Assembly: GCA_030064755.1 (NCBI GenBank)
Contig: JASJEH010000022.1
Coordinates: forward strand, 1 to 41,142
Origin: Methyloceanibacter sp.
GTDB taxonomy: Bacteria > Pseudomonadota > Alphaproteobacteria > Rhizobiales > Methyloligellaceae
Direction of reading: 5' to 3'
Length of the DNA stretch: 41,142 nucleotides
In this document: positions 7,804 to 15,488 of the stretch, one piece after another
Numbering within the stretch: the first letter of the stretch is position 1
Layout of the letters: the number at the start of each line of letters is the position of its first letter
Notes under the pieces: generated by a model
What the model was told of the DNA's origin: nothing
The model's input: only the letters and a program-made list of their open reading frames with translations
Database searches by the model: none
Program-made: the position numbers and the translations under genes

Positions 7804-8634
7804 ATGCGGTTCTCACCGATAGGCTCGATCTGGTTCGGCTGCGTAACGCTGACAAAGCGGCCATTGTTTTTCGCCGGCGCTGCGTTGGTCCTCATAGCGA
7901 TGTCCCTGGTCGCTGCGGTCTTGAGCGGTGTCGCCGACGTGTTGACCATAGCCTTGTCTGAGCAATTCCCGTGGCTCAACTATCTTGTTTATGAAGACTC
8001 GTTTGCAAGGATTGCGCGCTTGTGGCTGGAGCCAGGCGAGGTAGAGCAGGCGTCACTCGAGTGGACGGTGCCTGGCGATCTGACGGACTGGGCTTTGACC
8101 AACTATGTCAATATGGGGGCGGTCGCTCTTTACCTTGCGGCCCAAGACAATGTGCGTACCGCGAAGCTTTCCGCAATATGGGCACCTCGCCCCTATTGGA
8201 CGTTTCTGGCGGTCTCCGCGCTGACTGTCCTCGCGGTTGTTCTTGGCGCTGTGATACTAGTTGTTCCCGGCGTCATCGCTCTCGTGCTGTTTTGCTTCTC
8301 GCCCTTTGTTGTGATCGACAAAGGCCTCGGCCCGATGGAGGCCATGAAGGAAAGCGCGCGTCTTTCGAATGGTCAGCGCTGGCGAGTCTTCACCTTTTTC
8401 CTTCTTTGGTTGCTGATCTGGGTCGCCTTTGCTGTGCTGGTTCTCGCTGCGCTAGCCGCAACGACTGTCGTGCTTATTCAATTTGAGGAGCTGACGGATT
8501 GGGGGGAACTGGTGCTTACGGTTGGCATAATCTTGGTTGCCATTAGCATTCTGGTGTTGTTGTCGATGGCCGGTCTGTCCTTCGCCCATGCATATCGCCA
8601 ACTCTCAGGTCGTGCGGAACCGGTTTTACCTTAG
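7804..8634 (+). CDS. Multi-pass membrane protein, third and most divergent tandem paralog
   Basis: 276 residues. It keeps the family landmarks (MRFSPIGSIWFGCVTLTKRP, IWAPRPYWTFLAVSAL, VIDKGLGPMEAMKESARLSN and GLSFAHAYRQLSG). It carries an extra extracytoplasmic-looking stretch of about 40 residues after the first membrane helix (around EQFPWLNYLVYEDSFARIAR) and a longer penultimate region rich in Val and Leu. The lack of tight conservation suggests it has taken on a separate role. A strong hairpin pair follows the stop. I cannot name the family more closely than DUF975-like. Confidence 0.75.
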   Translation: MRFSPIGSIWFGCVTLTKRPLFFAGAALVLIAMSLVAAVLSGVADVLTIALSEQFPWLNYLVYEDSFARIARLWLEPGEVEQASLEWTVPGDLTDWALTNYVNMGAVALYLAAQDNVRTAKLSAIWAPRPYWTFLAVSALTVLAVVLGAVILVVPGVIALVLFCFSPFVVIDKGLGPMEAMKESARLSNGQRWRVFTFFLLWLLIWVAFAVLVLAALAATTVVLIQFEELTDWGELVLTVGIILVAISILVLLSMAGLSFAHAYRQLSGRAEPVLP

Positions 8635-8693
8635 GTTGCGCAGTTGGCTGCGTAGTTGGCATACAGCTCTCAATGCCATTCGCTTCAGGGACT

Positions 8694-8735
8694 CCCAATT
8701 GCAAGGCGCCCCAGACGGAGCGCCTTACAATTGGG
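8694..8735 (+). terminator. Large stem-loop between convergent genes
   Basis: Imperfect inverted repeat: CCCAATTG plus AAGGCGC on the left, GCGCCTT plus CAATTGGG on the right, with a single C/A mismatch and a 10-base loop. That makes a 16-bp stem. It lies 60 bases after the third membrane-protein stop and just ahead of the pqqE stop, so it can act as a bidirectional terminator or RNA-stabilising 3' end. There is no strict T-run, so the terminator call is likely rather than certain. Confidence 0.6.
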
Positions 8736-8743
8736 TCATTTGT

Positions 8744-8762
8744 GCCGTCTGTTTAAGACGGC
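8744..8762 (-). terminator. Terminator-like hairpin after pqqE
   Basis: Perfect 7-bp stem GCCGTCT/AGACGGC with a GTTTA loop, 3 bases beyond the pqqE stop codon. On the minus strand the following bases are not a clean T-run. It forms a tandem pair with the stem-loop at 8694-8735 and copies the stem of the hairpin at 3712-3730. Confidence 0.5.
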
Positions 8763-8765
8763 CAT

Positions 8766-9998
8766 CTACTCGGCCGGTTCGAGAGCCTCTCCGTGCGCTT
8801 TGCCGACCTTCGCTGCGTTGCGCGTGTTGCGATAAACGAAGGCTGCTGCGGGCTTCGCGGCTTCCTGCTTCGCGATCTTCACCATCTCAGTGTGATAGGG
8901 AGAGAGCGAGCACGCAGGATCCGTATTGCGCGGGTCCTTGCTGATCGCCATGGCCTGGCAACGGCATCCGCCGAAGTCGACCTCCTTGAACGCGCAGGAC
9001 TTGCAGGGCTCTTTCATCCAGTCAGTGCCACGGAAGGCATTGAACGCCTCTGAGTCCATCCAGATGTCGAGCAGCTTCTTGTCGCGCACGTTGTCGAAAT
9101 TGAGCTCTGGGATGCTCTCAGCCGCATGGCAGGGCAGAACCTTGCCGGCGGGGGTGATGTTCATGAAGCCCTTGCCCCAGCCGCCCATACAGGGCTTGGG
9201 CCGCTTCGCGTAATAGTCCGGAACCACCATGTCGATGGTCAGCACGCCCTTCAGACGCTCGCGCGCGGCTTCCACATACTCGATCGAGGCGACCGTTTCT
9301 TCGTAGGTCGGGATCAGCGCGGCACGGTTGAGCAAAGCCCAGCCGTAATACTGCGCGTGGGCGATCTCGATGCGCTGTGCGCCAAGTTCCACGGCCGTGT
9401 CGATGTACCGGGGCACATTATGGATGTTGTGACGATGGATCGGGGCGTTGATGGTCAACGGCATATCCAGTTCCTTGACCCAACGCGCGAACTGGAGCTT
9501 CGTCTGAAGCGCGTTCTTGAACGCGCCGATGCGCTCGGCCCCCGCAGCATCGACGTCCTGAACGGAGACTTGAACGTGATCGAGACCGAGCTCTTGCAGT
9601 TTTTCTAGCCGCTCGCGCTTCACGTTGACCGCGGCGGTGATGAGGTTGCTATAGAGGCCTGCGTCCGCGGCGGCCTTCACGATGTCTTCGAGGTCCCGGC
9701 GCGCGGTGGGCTCGCCACCCGACAGGTGAACTTGCAGGATGCCCATCTCGCCGGCTTGGGTCATCACAGAGCACCACTCCTCCGTGGTCAGCTCGTTCTT
9801 GACGCTCTCCAACTCAACGGGGTTCGAACAATACGGGCATTGCAGCGGGCAGCGATGGGTCAGCTCTGCAAGTAAGCCCACCGGCGCGACAGCGCACAAT
9901 ATGTTCGACTCTTCCTGGTCGCCGATAGCGCCAGTCGTCGGCTCGTCGTCGACGGCAATCGCGTCGACATGTCCGTCAATCTTTAGGTCGTCGGTCAT
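8766..9998 (-). CDS. pqqE: PQQ biosynthesis radical SAM protein PqqE
   Basis: 410 residues from the ATG at 9998, chosen for AAGGA about 7 bases upstream. PqqE joins Glu and Tyr side chains of the PqqA peptide by radical SAM chemistry, the first step of PQQ synthesis, with PqqD as chaperone. Seen: [16 protein letters not shown] (C50, C54, C57 for the SAM iron-sulfur cluster), the [15 protein letters not shown] loop, and a C-terminal SPASM-type cluster region ([19 protein letters not shown] then PACSLSPYH). The roughly 38-residue acidic N-terminal extension ahead of the core is longer than I expect for PqqE. Last gene of pqqC-pqqD-pqqE; its start is 4 bases after the pqqD stop. Confidence 0.97.
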   Translation of the reverse strand: MTDDLKIDGHVDAIAVDDEPTTGAIGDQEESNILCAVAPVGLLAELTHRCPLQCPYCSNPVELESVKNELTTEEWCSVMTQAGEMGILQVHLSGGEPTARRDLEDIVKAAADAGLYSNLITAAVNVKRERLEKLQELGLDHVQVSVQDVDAAGAERIGAFKNALQTKLQFARWVKELDMPLTINAPIHRHNIHNVPRYIDTAVELGAQRIEIAHAQYYGWALLNRAALIPTYEETVASIEYVEAARERLKGVLTIDMVVPDYYAKRPKPCMGGWGKGFMNITPAGKVLPCHAAESIPELNFDNVRDKKLLDIWMDSEAFNAFRGTDWMKEPCKSCAFKEVDFGGCRCQAMAISKDPRNTDPACSLSPYHTEMVKIAKQEAAKPAAAFVYRNTRNAAKVGKAHGEALEPAE

Positions 9999-10002
9999 TG
10001 CG

Positions 10003-10305
10003 TTATCCTTTGATGTATCCTTTGTCGGCCAAATCCTGGAGCAGCTCGACCACATCGGCGGCTATGACGTCGGCAGGTGCCGAATACTCCTCGGCCAGTT
10101 TGGCGGCGATGTCGTCCACCGTGCGCTCTCCATCGCAGAGCTTCAGGACTGTCACGGCAATCGCATCAGGCGTCAGTATCCGTTCGGGCGCCAACAGGAC
10201 CCAGCGGTCTCGCCCCGGATCGTGGCGCAGTTTTAGGTAGCGCGGCATTGAGGGTTTGGTGGCCCGGTCGACCAAAAGCCGGCCGGGCTTCTTGACCTCG
10301 ACCAT
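10003..10305 (-). CDS. pqqD: PQQ biosynthesis peptide chaperone PqqD
   Basis: 100 residues from the ATG at 10305. This ATG overlaps the pqqC stop by one base (TAATG), a sign of translational coupling. An extended frame to 10464 only overlaps pqqC and is not the gene. PqqD binds the PqqA precursor peptide and presents it to PqqE. Family features seen: [20 protein letters not shown], then [20 protein letters not shown], and [14 protein letters not shown] at the C-terminus, which is the usual RPP-fold arrangement. Normal length for the family, apart from about 10 extra N-terminal residues. The pqqE ribosome-binding site lies at its end. Confidence 0.96.
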   Translation of the reverse strand: MVEVKKPGRLLVDRATKPSMPRYLKLRHDPGRDRWVLLAPERILTPDAIAVTVLKLCDGERTVDDIAAKLAEEYSAPADVIAADVVELLQDLADKGYIKG

Positions 10306-11039
10306 TAGTCCGTGTCCGGAACAAAGGCGCCGGGCGGAATCATCCCTGGGTCCACATAAGCGAGGTACAGGGCATCGAGCTGCGCCCACAAGACATGGGT
10401 CTTGAAGCGGAGCGCGTCGAGCACGCCTTGCTGAGCCTCGGGTGTGCGGGCGTTCTGTTTGCAATACTCCAACGCGAAGTTAGCATCGCGCGGCGCCTGG
10501 GTCAGGCGGCGCTTGAAATAGGCCATCACGTCGTCGCTGATGAAGTCGTAGTTCTCAAGCATGCCCGCGATGCGCTGCTTGTGAATGCTCGGCGCGAAGA
10601 GTTCGGTCAGGGAAGAGGCAACTGCCTCGACCAGTGTTTTGTCGCGTACGAAATTCACATAGGCTTCGACGGCGAAAACCGTCTCTGGCAGGGCGCCTTT
10701 GCGGGAGATCACGTAGTCGCGGTCGAGCCCAAGGCCGTCGGTGAGCACGAGCCAGCGCTCGATCCCGCCTTCTTCCTCGCCTTCGCCGTCATGATCTGTG
10801 ATGCGATGAATCCACTCCCGCCGCAGCTCACGGTCGTGACAGCGGCTCATCAGAGCGGCGTCCTTGCGCGGCACCGCCGACTGGTAGCAATAGCGGTTGA
10901 GCGCCCAGGCTTGCACTTGACCCTTGTTCAGTTCGCCACCGTGCAAGAGCTTATGGAACGGGTGCTTGTCGTGGTATTGCGTGGCGCCGATGGCGCGCAA
11001 CTCTGCCTCGAGTTCGTCGGGACTTAGGATCTTGGTCAC
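10305..11039 (-). CDS. pqqC: Pyrroloquinoline-quinone synthase PqqC
   Basis: 244 residues. It catalyses the final cofactor-free ring closure and eight-electron oxidation to PQQ, consuming O2 and releasing H2O2. Diagnostic stretches: YHDKHPFHKLLHGGELNKGQ, NRYCYQSAVPRKDAALMSR, ITDHDGEGEEEGGIERWL and FALEYCKQNARTPEAQQ. The start is GTG at 11039 with GAGGAAG 8 bases upstream. No ATG of suitable position exists. It leads the pqqC-pqqD-pqqE unit, whereas many organisms have pqqA and pqqB ahead of pqqC; here neither is present. The 320-base gap upstream separates it from divergent oxyR, which is notable because the enzyme makes peroxide. Confidence 0.97.
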   Translation of the reverse strand: MTKILSPDELEAELRAIGATQYHDKHPFHKLLHGGELNKGQVQAWALNRYCYQSAVPRKDAALMSRCHDRELRREWIHRITDHDGEGEEEGGIERWLVLTDGLGLDRDYVISRKGALPETVFAVEAYVNFVRDKTLVEAVASSLTELFAPSIHKQRIAGMLENYDFISDDVMAYFKRRLTQAPRDANFALEYCKQNARTPEAQQGVLDALRFKTHVLWAQLDALYLAYVDPGMIPPGAFVPDTD

Positions 11040-11359
11040 GGGCCTACTTCCTCATTGGGTTTCCAAGCTTGTTGTTTTTTGGAGTGCGGCACTTCTTGAT
11101 GGCGCCTTATCACGGTCTCTCCTAGATAAATGGGGAGAATCCGCAAAAAATCTACGCCTCCTTCATGAACAAGGGCTTGAATGCGGATTAAGAACACCTG
11201 AAGCCGCCAGTATGAGCCACCAGCTTGGTGGCTTTTGAAGCCTACTGGAAGAGCCGTGGCCATTCCATTGCGTGCGGGTCTCAAATGGCGTCCTCGTCCA
11301 GCGCGTGATAAGGGAACGTCTGGTGTTACAGCCGAGTTCATAACCAATCTTTATCGCCG
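11040..11359. other. Divergent pqqC-oxyR intergenic region with hairpins
   Basis: 320 bases without a supported gene. It contains the pqqC leader (minus), the oxyR upstream region (plus), an inverted pair AATCCGCA (11138-11145) and TGCGGATT (11182-11189), and a terminator-like hairpin at 11216-11236. I searched it by eye for pqqA, which needs a Glu-x3-Tyr pair in a peptide of about 24 residues, and found none. I see no convincing promoter hexamer pair and no OxyR-type ATAG-n7-CTAT operator. Everything regulatory about it is inferred. Confidence 0.5.
11216..11236 (+). terminator. Unassigned plus-strand terminator-like hairpin
   Basis: Perfect 6-bp stem GCCACC/GGTGGC with loop AGCTT, followed by TTTT. 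Its orientation (T-run on the plus strand) points to a plus-strand transcript arising within 11040-11215, yet no plus-strand gene is there. It may end a small RNA or attenuate oxyR transcription. Confidence 0.45.
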
Positions 11360-12301
11360 ATGGTCTCCTTCCGACAGTTGCGTTACCTGGAAGCGCTGGC
11401 CCGAACGCGCCATTTCGGTCAGGCGGCGCGGGCCTGTGCGGTCAGCCAACCCGCGCTAAGTATGCAGATCAAAGATCTCGAGGACGAACTGAACCTCAAA
11501 TTGGTGGAACGCCGCAAATCGGGTGTGGACCTTACCGACAAGGGTGAGGAAATCGCTGGGCGGGCCCGGCATATTCTCGCGTCGGTTAGAGATCTTGTGG
11601 ACTACGCCAAGGGGCAGGAGGGGCTTCTCACCGGCGTTCTAAACCTAGGCGCAATACCATCCATTGCTCCCTATCTACTGCCCGCCGCATTGCCGGCGCT
11701 CCAGTCCCACTTTCCAAACCTGTCTTTGCGCCTGCGCGAGACAGTCACGGAAACACTCGTCCGCGAGCTTGTAAGCGGCGACCTCGACGTTATTCTCGTT
11801 GCCCTGCCGATCGACGATCCTGCCGTGGAGACCCAGTTCTTGTTCGACGACGCGTTTGTTTTGGCTACAAGGGCCACGCGAGACAACAAAGGTATCGCGA
11901 CGGCGACCCAGGACATGCTGGCGGAGGACCGGCTGTTGCTCCTGGAGGAGGGGCACTGCCTCAGGGATCAGGCATTGTCATACTGCCAGATGCTGACGCC
12001 TGACTTGCGCCAGAGCTTTGGAGCCTCCAGCCTCACGACGATCATGCAGATGGTAGCAAACGGTTATGGGGTCACTTTGCTGCCGGAGATGGCAGCAACG
12101 ATCGAGGTTCACCCCAGCGACCATATTCGGCTCTTGCGTTTCTCGGAGCCGGCGCCCAAACGAGAGATCGGACTTGTCTGGCGAAAGAGCTCGCCCCGCA
12201 AGGCGGAATTCGAGCAGTTCGGCGCATTGCTACGAGATGCGGCGCCGGGACGTGCGGAACAGGCGGAACCGCCTCGGCGGAAGGGAGGCCCCAAACGCTA
12301 A
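11360..12301 (+). CDS. oxyR: OxyR-like LysR-family hydrogen peroxide-responsive regulator
   Basis: 313 residues from the ATG at 11360. The N-terminal helix-turn-helix (about 1-60, FRQLRYLEALARTRHFGQAA then VSQPALSMQIKDLEDELN) precedes a LysR effector domain. The OxyR redox pair is present: EEGHCLRDQALSYC places C200 and C209 nine residues apart, matching C199/C208 of the Escherichia coli protein. That pair forms a disulfide on oxidation by H2O2. The C-terminal extension after about 290 is basic and Pro-rich (PPRRKGGPKR). It is divergent from pqqC and followed 21 bases later by a symporter gene on the same strand. A regulatory link to pqqCDE is inferred from arrangement only. Confidence 0.9.
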   Translation: MVSFRQLRYLEALARTRHFGQAARACAVSQPALSMQIKDLEDELNLKLVERRKSGVDLTDKGEEIAGRARHILASVRDLVDYAKGQEGLLTGVLNLGAIPSIAPYLLPAALPALQSHFPNLSLRLRETVTETLVRELVSGDLDVILVALPIDDPAVETQFLFDDAFVLATRATRDNKGIATATQDMLAEDRLLLLEEGHCLRDQALSYCQMLTPDLRQSFGASSLTTIMQMVANGYGVTLLPEMAATIEVHPSDHIRLLRFSEPAPKREIGLVWRKSSPRKAEFEQFGALLRDAAPGRAEQAEPPRRKGGPKR

Positions 12302-12321
12302 GTACTCAGCTTTCACTCCTG

Positions 12322-13869
12322 ATGGCGGCGTTGCTGTTTGCGCGGGCTGGTTTGGTTCGTATGACCCGTCCGCTCGCCGATTACTTTGCGGCAAGCCGTC
12401 TCGTCCCCGCCCTGTTCAACGCCGTGGCGATTGCAGCATCCGCCATGGCGGTGCTTGTGTTTGTGGGTGGGGCAGGCGCAATCGATTTCGCCTGGCAAGG
12501 CGCGCTGATTTTGTTGTTGGGGGCCGGGGTTGGTCTTGTCCTGGCAGGCCTCTTGATTGCGCCCTATCTGCGCGGCTATGGCGGCTACACCTTGCCGGAC
12601 TTCTTAGCCGAACGATTTAATGCGGAAACGATGCGCCCCTTGGGCGTCTTCGCGGTCATCTTGTGTTCGTTCCCGGCCTTAGCCGCCGTTCTGCTCGGAT
12701 TCGGCCTGCTGGGGCAGGGCACGCTGGCCTTGCCCCTCTGGATCGGGGTCGCGGCTGGCGTGGTCTTCATCCTGGTGGCGACGCTGCTTGGCGGGATGCG
12801 GTCGCTGAGCCTATCGCAACTCGCCTACTACGTGGTGATGCTGCTGGCCGGGCTTGTCGCCGTCGGCACCGTGCTTTGGCACACAGGGTCAATCGCCTCG
12901 GTCGACTCGCTTCTTGTCGATGAGGTGATCCCATCCTTGCCCTGGCAACCGTTCGCTCAGACGAGCCCGATCAATTCGCTTGCGCTGTTCTTTTGTCTTG
13001 CTACTGGCTTCGCGGCATTGCCGTTTCTCCTCATGCGGAGCTTCACGGCACCGGACATGGACGACGCCCGCTTATCGTTCCTGGGGGCCCCAGTATTCCT
13101 TCTTCTCCTCTGTGCTTTGTTGCCTGCGTTTGCCGCGCTCTACGAGCCCGCCGCTTTGGCCGTTGGCGATGCGCTCTCGATGATCGCCCAGGCCGTTCTC
13201 GTTGTGGGGGCGGTATCGGCCCTCTTGGCGACGGGCGCCGCGCTCTCACTGTCGATGGCCAGCACGATCGCTCATGACGTCTACTTCAAGAGCGCCGCGC
13301 CGAATGCTCCGGTGAGCCGGCAACTCTTCGTGGCGCGCCTTTCTGTAATGGTGGTGGCGGCGTTAGCCGGTACGGCCGCGTTGCTCAGACCAGAAGAAAC
13401 GGTGCTGGCGGCTGCAACAGCCTTGTCGCTCGCCGCGAGTACTCTTCTGCCAGTTCTGGTGCTCGGGATCTGGTGGAAGCGGCTCGGGAGCGATGCGGCA
13501 TTGGCCGGCATGGTCGCGGGGCTGTTGGTCTGCCTTTACTACATGATCGCACCACACCTGATCCCGATCGTGTTTTACGAGTCGTCTAGCCTGCTCTCGG
13601 ATGCGACGGCGGCGCAGGTTGCGGGCTTCGAGGCATTACGCCTCGACTATTATGCGGCGAAAGGGGACGCTGCGCAGGCAGCCGTGCTGGCGGAGTGGCA
13701 GGCCGCCGTGCGTCCGATTGCGAACTGGTTTGGCGTGCAAGGTTCTCTGGCCGGTGTGTTCGCGGTGCCGGTGGGCTTCCTGGTCTCACTGATCGTGGGG
13801 CTATTCGCGCCGTCGCCTTCAGCCAGACGGCAACGCTTCTTCGACAATCTGCGGACGAAGCCTGCTTAG
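12322..13869 (+). CDS. Sodium:solute symporter (SSS) family permease
   Basis: 515 residues with about 12 hydrophobic segments. The region PLADYFAASRLVPALFNAVA and the GYTLPDFLAERF motif are typical of SSS transporters of the acetate permease (ActP) type. The start is uncertain. The ATG at 12322 leaves the first helix short, an AGGGAGG lies some 34 bases upstream with no ATG, GTG or TTG in frame near it, and a second ATG exists at 12361. The upstream frame stays open into oxyR, so a non-standard start or a lost N-terminus are both possible. The C-terminal half has an extra hydrophilic insert (LLSDATAAQVAGFEALRLDY). Substrate not determinable. Same strand as oxyR. Confidence 0.8.
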   Translation: MAALLFARAGLVRMTRPLADYFAASRLVPALFNAVAIAASAMAVLVFVGGAGAIDFAWQGALILLLGAGVGLVLAGLLIAPYLRGYGGYTLPDFLAERFNAETMRPLGVFAVILCSFPALAAVLLGFGLLGQGTLALPLWIGVAAGVVFILVATLLGGMRSLSLSQLAYYVVMLLAGLVAVGTVLWHTGSIASVDSLLVDEVIPSLPWQPFAQTSPINSLALFFCLATGFAALPFLLMRSFTAPDMDDARLSFLGAPVFLLLLCALLPAFAALYEPAALAVGDALSMIAQAVLVVGAVSALLATGAALSLSMASTIAHDVYFKSAAPNAPVSRQLFVARLSVMVVAALAGTAALLRPEETVLAAATALSLAASTLLPVLVLGIWWKRLGSDAALAGMVAGLLVCLYYMIAPHLIPIVFYESSSLLSDATAAQVAGFEALRLDYYAAKGDAAQAAVLAEWQAAVRPIANWFGVQGSLAGVFAVPVGFLVSLIVGLFAPSPSARRQRFFDNLRTKPA

Positions 13870-13912
13870 AAGACCGATGAGATGCAGCCGCCATATCGGT
13901 CAGGCCTGGACC

Positions 13913-14569
13913 TCAGCCGTCCTTTTTGGGCGAACTGGGCGGCGGAGGTCCGCCAAGCAACCGAAAGCTGTCCCGAAAGCGTAAGGCATCCTCGCTTGTC
14001 GCGTGCTTTTTTGGGCCAGCGGAAATCAGCATGTAGACACGGTCTCCGTTGGCCACCATCGTAACAAGGTGGTTGAGCTTGCCTCTGCTGTCTTCTGCTT
14101 TGGCTTCGAAGCCGGGACGCTTGTCGATCTTGAGGGGTGTCTGGCGGCGTAGCTTCGTGTCACTGCCCTTCGCATAGGCCGTTACGACCTTCTCAAAGTA
14201 ATCCTTCTTGGGCGGATTTGGCGCGCGCCCCTCCGGATACTCGAAGACGACAACGCAGTAGACAGTGTCTTTGCCGGCCTCGACTTTGTACTCATGCTGC
14301 AGCAGCGGGTTTTGCCCGGGAACAGGCGTGCTCTCGGCTTTGGGTTTCTCGCTGGCACCGGGAAAGGAGACGACAAAGCCGCGCTCGGGATAGTGAAACT
14401 CACTCCAAGCCGGAGCCTTTGTCGCTTGGTCCGCTGCGATATTCGATTTCGCAGCATCTTGCGCGTTCGCAACCCCGACAACGCCGAACGCCGAAACGAC
14501 GGCGCTAAACATGGCTATGGCCAACGCGGTACGCAAATGGCCCGTGCAACCTCCAACAGACATCACCAA
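13913..14569 (-). CDS. Secreted hypothetical protein
   Basis: 218 residues. N-terminal signal peptide (about 1-36, ALAIAMFSAVVSAFGVVGVA ending ANA-QD), then a linker and a domain with ERGFVVSFPGASEKPKAEST, DTVYCVVVFEYPEG and NGDRVYMLISAGPKKHATSE ending DALRFRDSFRLLGG. This pattern (FPG...P near the start, FRDSFRL at the end) recurs in small secreted proteins of alphaproteobacteria whose function is unknown to me. ATGs at 14569 and 14563 are both possible. It converges with the symporter gene and is divergent from the DedA-like gene. Periplasmic location inferred. Confidence 0.7.
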   Translation of the reverse strand: MVMSVGGCTGHLRTALAIAMFSAVVSAFGVVGVANAQDAAKSNIAADQATKAPAWSEFHYPERGFVVSFPGASEKPKAESTPVPGQNPLLQHEYKVEAGKDTVYCVVVFEYPEGRAPNPPKKDYFEKVVTAYAKGSDTKLRRQTPLKIDKRPGFEAKAEDSRGKLNHLVTMVANGDRVYMLISAGPKKHATSEDALRFRDSFRLLGGPPPPSSPKKDG

Positions 14570-14750
14570 TCCTCAAAGTCACCGATCTTGTGGACAGCCC
14601 GTGGACCACAAAAAAATGGCGTCCGCAAGAGGGCAGAACCGTTCTGACCGAACATCGCCGTGTTCTAACAAGCTCCGGGTACGGCATGCATCGGATCGCG
14701 CAGAGCATGATTGGAGCTCTTCAGGCGCCTTAGATTGTCGTCCTTCGGTT

Positions 14751-15488
14751 ATGATTCTGCCGTATCGACGAAGCGTCATGCGAAGGTTTCATCGAGTGAT
14801 TCCAAAGGCATTTGCCGGCGGTTGCATCTTGGCAATCCTGGGCTTCGCAATTCCGGCGGGCGCCGTGACTCTCGTGGATTTCGAGCTTCAATGGAGCCTG
14901 CCGTCGCTTGGCGTCTTCGGCCCGATCGCCATCGTCGTATTGCGGTTCCTAGCAAGCCTTATTGGCATCGTTCCGACATCGCCGCTCTTACTCGCGGCGG
15001 GCGCCTCGGAGGGAGTGGTTCTTGGAACCCTTTATGTTCTGATCGGCGCGCAGCTTGGAGCGCTCGTCGGCTTTTTGATCGGGAGGCATCTCGGCCGCGA
15101 TTTCGTAGAACGCCGCGGCTGGCTGACTCGGGTCGAGCAAACGCGGCTCGGCCGCTGGCTTCTTGATGAGAACACGCCTCAGTCGCAGCTGATGCTGGCG
15201 GTGTTCTTGTGCAGGCTCATTCCAGGGCTCAACATGGATGCGCTCAGCTACGTGGCCGGTATCACCGCGCTGACCGCGTGGCGCTTCTGCCTCGCCAGTT
15301 TCGCCGCGTTGTTGCCCTATACGATTCTGCTGGTTGCGGCCGGCCAGCAATTGGTCGCGTTCGGCTCCGATACCCTCGCGATCGCCGTGACCGGCTTGGT
15401 CGCGTTCAGTGCCCTCATCGGATTCTCCAGAAAGCAATGGCTGCGCCGCCCGCCACGCGAGAAAGGGGCGCTTTCACCAAATGGCTAG
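14751..15488 (+). CDS. DedA/SNARE-associated (VTT) family membrane protein
   Basis: 245 residues from the ATG at 14751; an ATG at 14778 is also possible. Five or six hydrophobic segments. IPTSPLLLAAGASEGVVLGT, ALVGFLIGRHLGRDF and the FLCRLIPGLNMDALSYVAGI stretch (the R-x-x-P-G-x-x motif) identify the VTT/DedA family, implicated in lipid and small-molecule handling at the membrane. A frame extending to 14511 overlaps the divergent gene and is not supported. Its stop codon (TAG at 15486-15488) shares a palindromic CTAG with the stop of the convergent S10 peptidase gene. Function of this member not known. Confidence 0.85.
   Translation: MILPYRRSVMRRFHRVIPKAFAGGCILAILGFAIPAGAVTLVDFELQWSLPSLGVFGPIAIVVLRFLASLIGIVPTSPLLLAAGASEGVVLGTLYVLIGAQLGALVGFLIGRHLGRDFVERRGWLTRVEQTRLGRWLLDENTPQSQLMLAVFLCRLIPGLNMDALSYVAGITALTAWRFCLASFAALLPYTILLVAAGQQLVAFGSDTLAIAVTGLVAFSALIGFSRKQWLRRPPREKGALSPNG

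Noticed and set aside
11037-11090. A minus-strand stretch reading AWKPNEEVGP just before the pqqC start, resembling the start of PqqA.
   Set aside because: It lacks the Glu-x3-Tyr pair that PQQ is made from and runs straight into a stop. Its DNA is better explained as the pqqC ribosome-binding site (GAGGAAG).
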